Shown here: one piece after another, positions 63,458-64,000 of the stretch
How positions within the stretch are numbered: position 1 is the first letter of the stretch
Layout: each line of letters opens with the position of its first letter
DNA from: Lysobacteraceae bacterium NML08-0793
Lineage (GTDB): Bacteria > Pseudomonadota > Gammaproteobacteria > Xanthomonadales > Xanthomonadaceae
DNA length: 64,000 bases
Direction: 5' to 3'
Assembly (NCBI GenBank): GCA_002798275.1
Contig: NWQR01000001.1
Coordinates: 372,001-436,000 of the forward strand
Made by a program: the position numbers and the translations under genes
The notes under the pieces: generated by a model
Seen by the model: only the letters and a program-made list of their open reading frames with translations
Database searches by the model: none
Told to the model about the DNA's origin: nothing

Positions 63458-64000
63458 ATGCCTACTCGCCAGATCAAAACCGTTCACGACCACAGCCTGC
63501 GCGCGGAAATCCGCCTGTATGCGCTTTATCGCATGCTCGAAGCCGTCACGCTGTTGGCGATGATCATCCTGTATGCCTCGGCAGAAGAAGTCATGCGCAG
63601 CACGCTGCTGTATGCCGTGCCTGCCTGCCTGATCTATCTGTTGGTTGCCACAACCTTCATCGCACTGGCGTACACCCGGATTTCCGCCAGTCGGCAGATC
63701 GTGCTCGGCACGGTATTCGACCTGATTTTCGCCGGACTGCTGGCTTGGCTGATTCCGCAAGCTGCCGACGTCATCGGCCCGATGCTGATGCTGAATGTGG
63801 TAGCTGCCGCATTGCTGGTATCACTGCCATTTGGCTTGTCCATCGCGGTGGTGGCTGGCACGGGGCTAATGCTGCTCTCTCCCCGGGGCTGGAACGACCA
63901 TCTGCCTTATGCACTGATTTATATCGCCATTGCCCTGGTCGCCAGCCGCCTTGGCCAGAAAATCTCCCAATCAGACCAGGTGACCGAGCAGCAAAGCCTG
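63458..64000 (+). CDS. pilS: Sensor histidine kinase PilS (N-terminal part, runs off window)
   Basis: PilS controls type IV pilin transcription through PilR. The 181 visible residues are a cytoplasmic tail (HDHSLRAEIRLYALYRMLEA) followed by a hydrophobic region with about six membrane helices (residues 27-165). The helical linker VASRLGQKISQSDQVTEQQ lies where the PAS domain should begin. The kinase core is outside the window. Position divergent from sucC matches Xanthomonadaceae, where pilS-pilR follows; the assignment relies on this context and on the membrane pattern. Confidence 0.8.
   Translation, partial: MPTRQIKTVHDHSLRAEIRLYALYRMLEAVTLLAMIILYASAEEVMRSTLLYAVPACLIYLLVATTFIALAYTRISASRQIVLGTVFDLIFAGLLAWLIPQAADVIGPMLMLNVVAAALLVSLPFGLSIAVVAGTGLMLLSPRGWNDHLPYALIYIAIALVASRLGQKISQSDQVTEQQSL

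Overview
The window looks like the chromosome of a gammaproteobacterium of the Xanthomonadaceae/Lysobacteraceae type. The evidence is the high GC content, the order lpxD-fabZ-lpxA-lpxB-rnhB-dnaE-(insert)-accA-tilS, rpsP-rimM-trmD-rplS close to ffh and a CcsA-like gene, sucCD next to pilS, and an abundance of TonB-dependent receptors. The genus is not determined. No tRNA, rRNA or CRISPR array was found.

Layout. 1-8064: lipid A and fatty acid genes (lpxD partial, fabZ, lpxA, lpxB), rnhB, a lower-GC unknown with a PD-(D/E)XK-like motif, and dnaE. 8066-19888: a one-directional block of eight genes placed between dnaE and accA. It encodes a YjfI-like protein, a PspA/IM30 coiled-coil protein, a YqiJ-like OB-fold membrane protein, a flotillin (YqiK), a NYN/PIN-like protein, a 1763-residue AAA ATPase, an unknown helical protein and a TelA-family protein. 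A perfect 14-bp inverted repeat covers the start codon and putative promoter of the first gene. This block is the best candidate for an unusual system: an envelope-integrity or stress machine with its own operator. 19951-31265: accA, tilS, an M28 peptidase, hslR, the rpsP-rimM-trmD-rplS operon, a yjgN/M48-peptidase pair, ffh and a CcsA-like membrane protein.

31321-35217 is a low-GC patchwork island. It holds a small lipoprotein gene, a frameshifted IS5-family element with 19-bp terminal inverted repeats, an orphan Rhs C-terminal toxin cassette apparently fused in frame to its immunity protein, a second orphan immunity-like gene and broken Rhs pieces. It carries perfect Neisseria DNA uptake sequences (AGGCCGTCTGAA), so it was very probably acquired from a Neisseriaceae donor. 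35340-39058: an XRE regulator, a Fur-box-controlled TonB-dependent siderophore receptor and an IroE-like siderophore esterase.

39104-48061: radA, the creBCD envelope-stress two-component system with a perfect CreB box upstream of creD, and a large TonB-dependent receptor translated right after a cyclophilin lipoprotein. 48257-52636: rlmJ and a DesRK-type two-component system with an ABC-2 exporter. 52746-61123: the classic fatty acid/folate/division-related operon fabD-fabG-acpP-fabF-pabB-pabC-mltG-tmk-holB, mostly joined by 4-base ATGA overlaps. 61229-63295: sucC-sucD. The window ends inside pilS.
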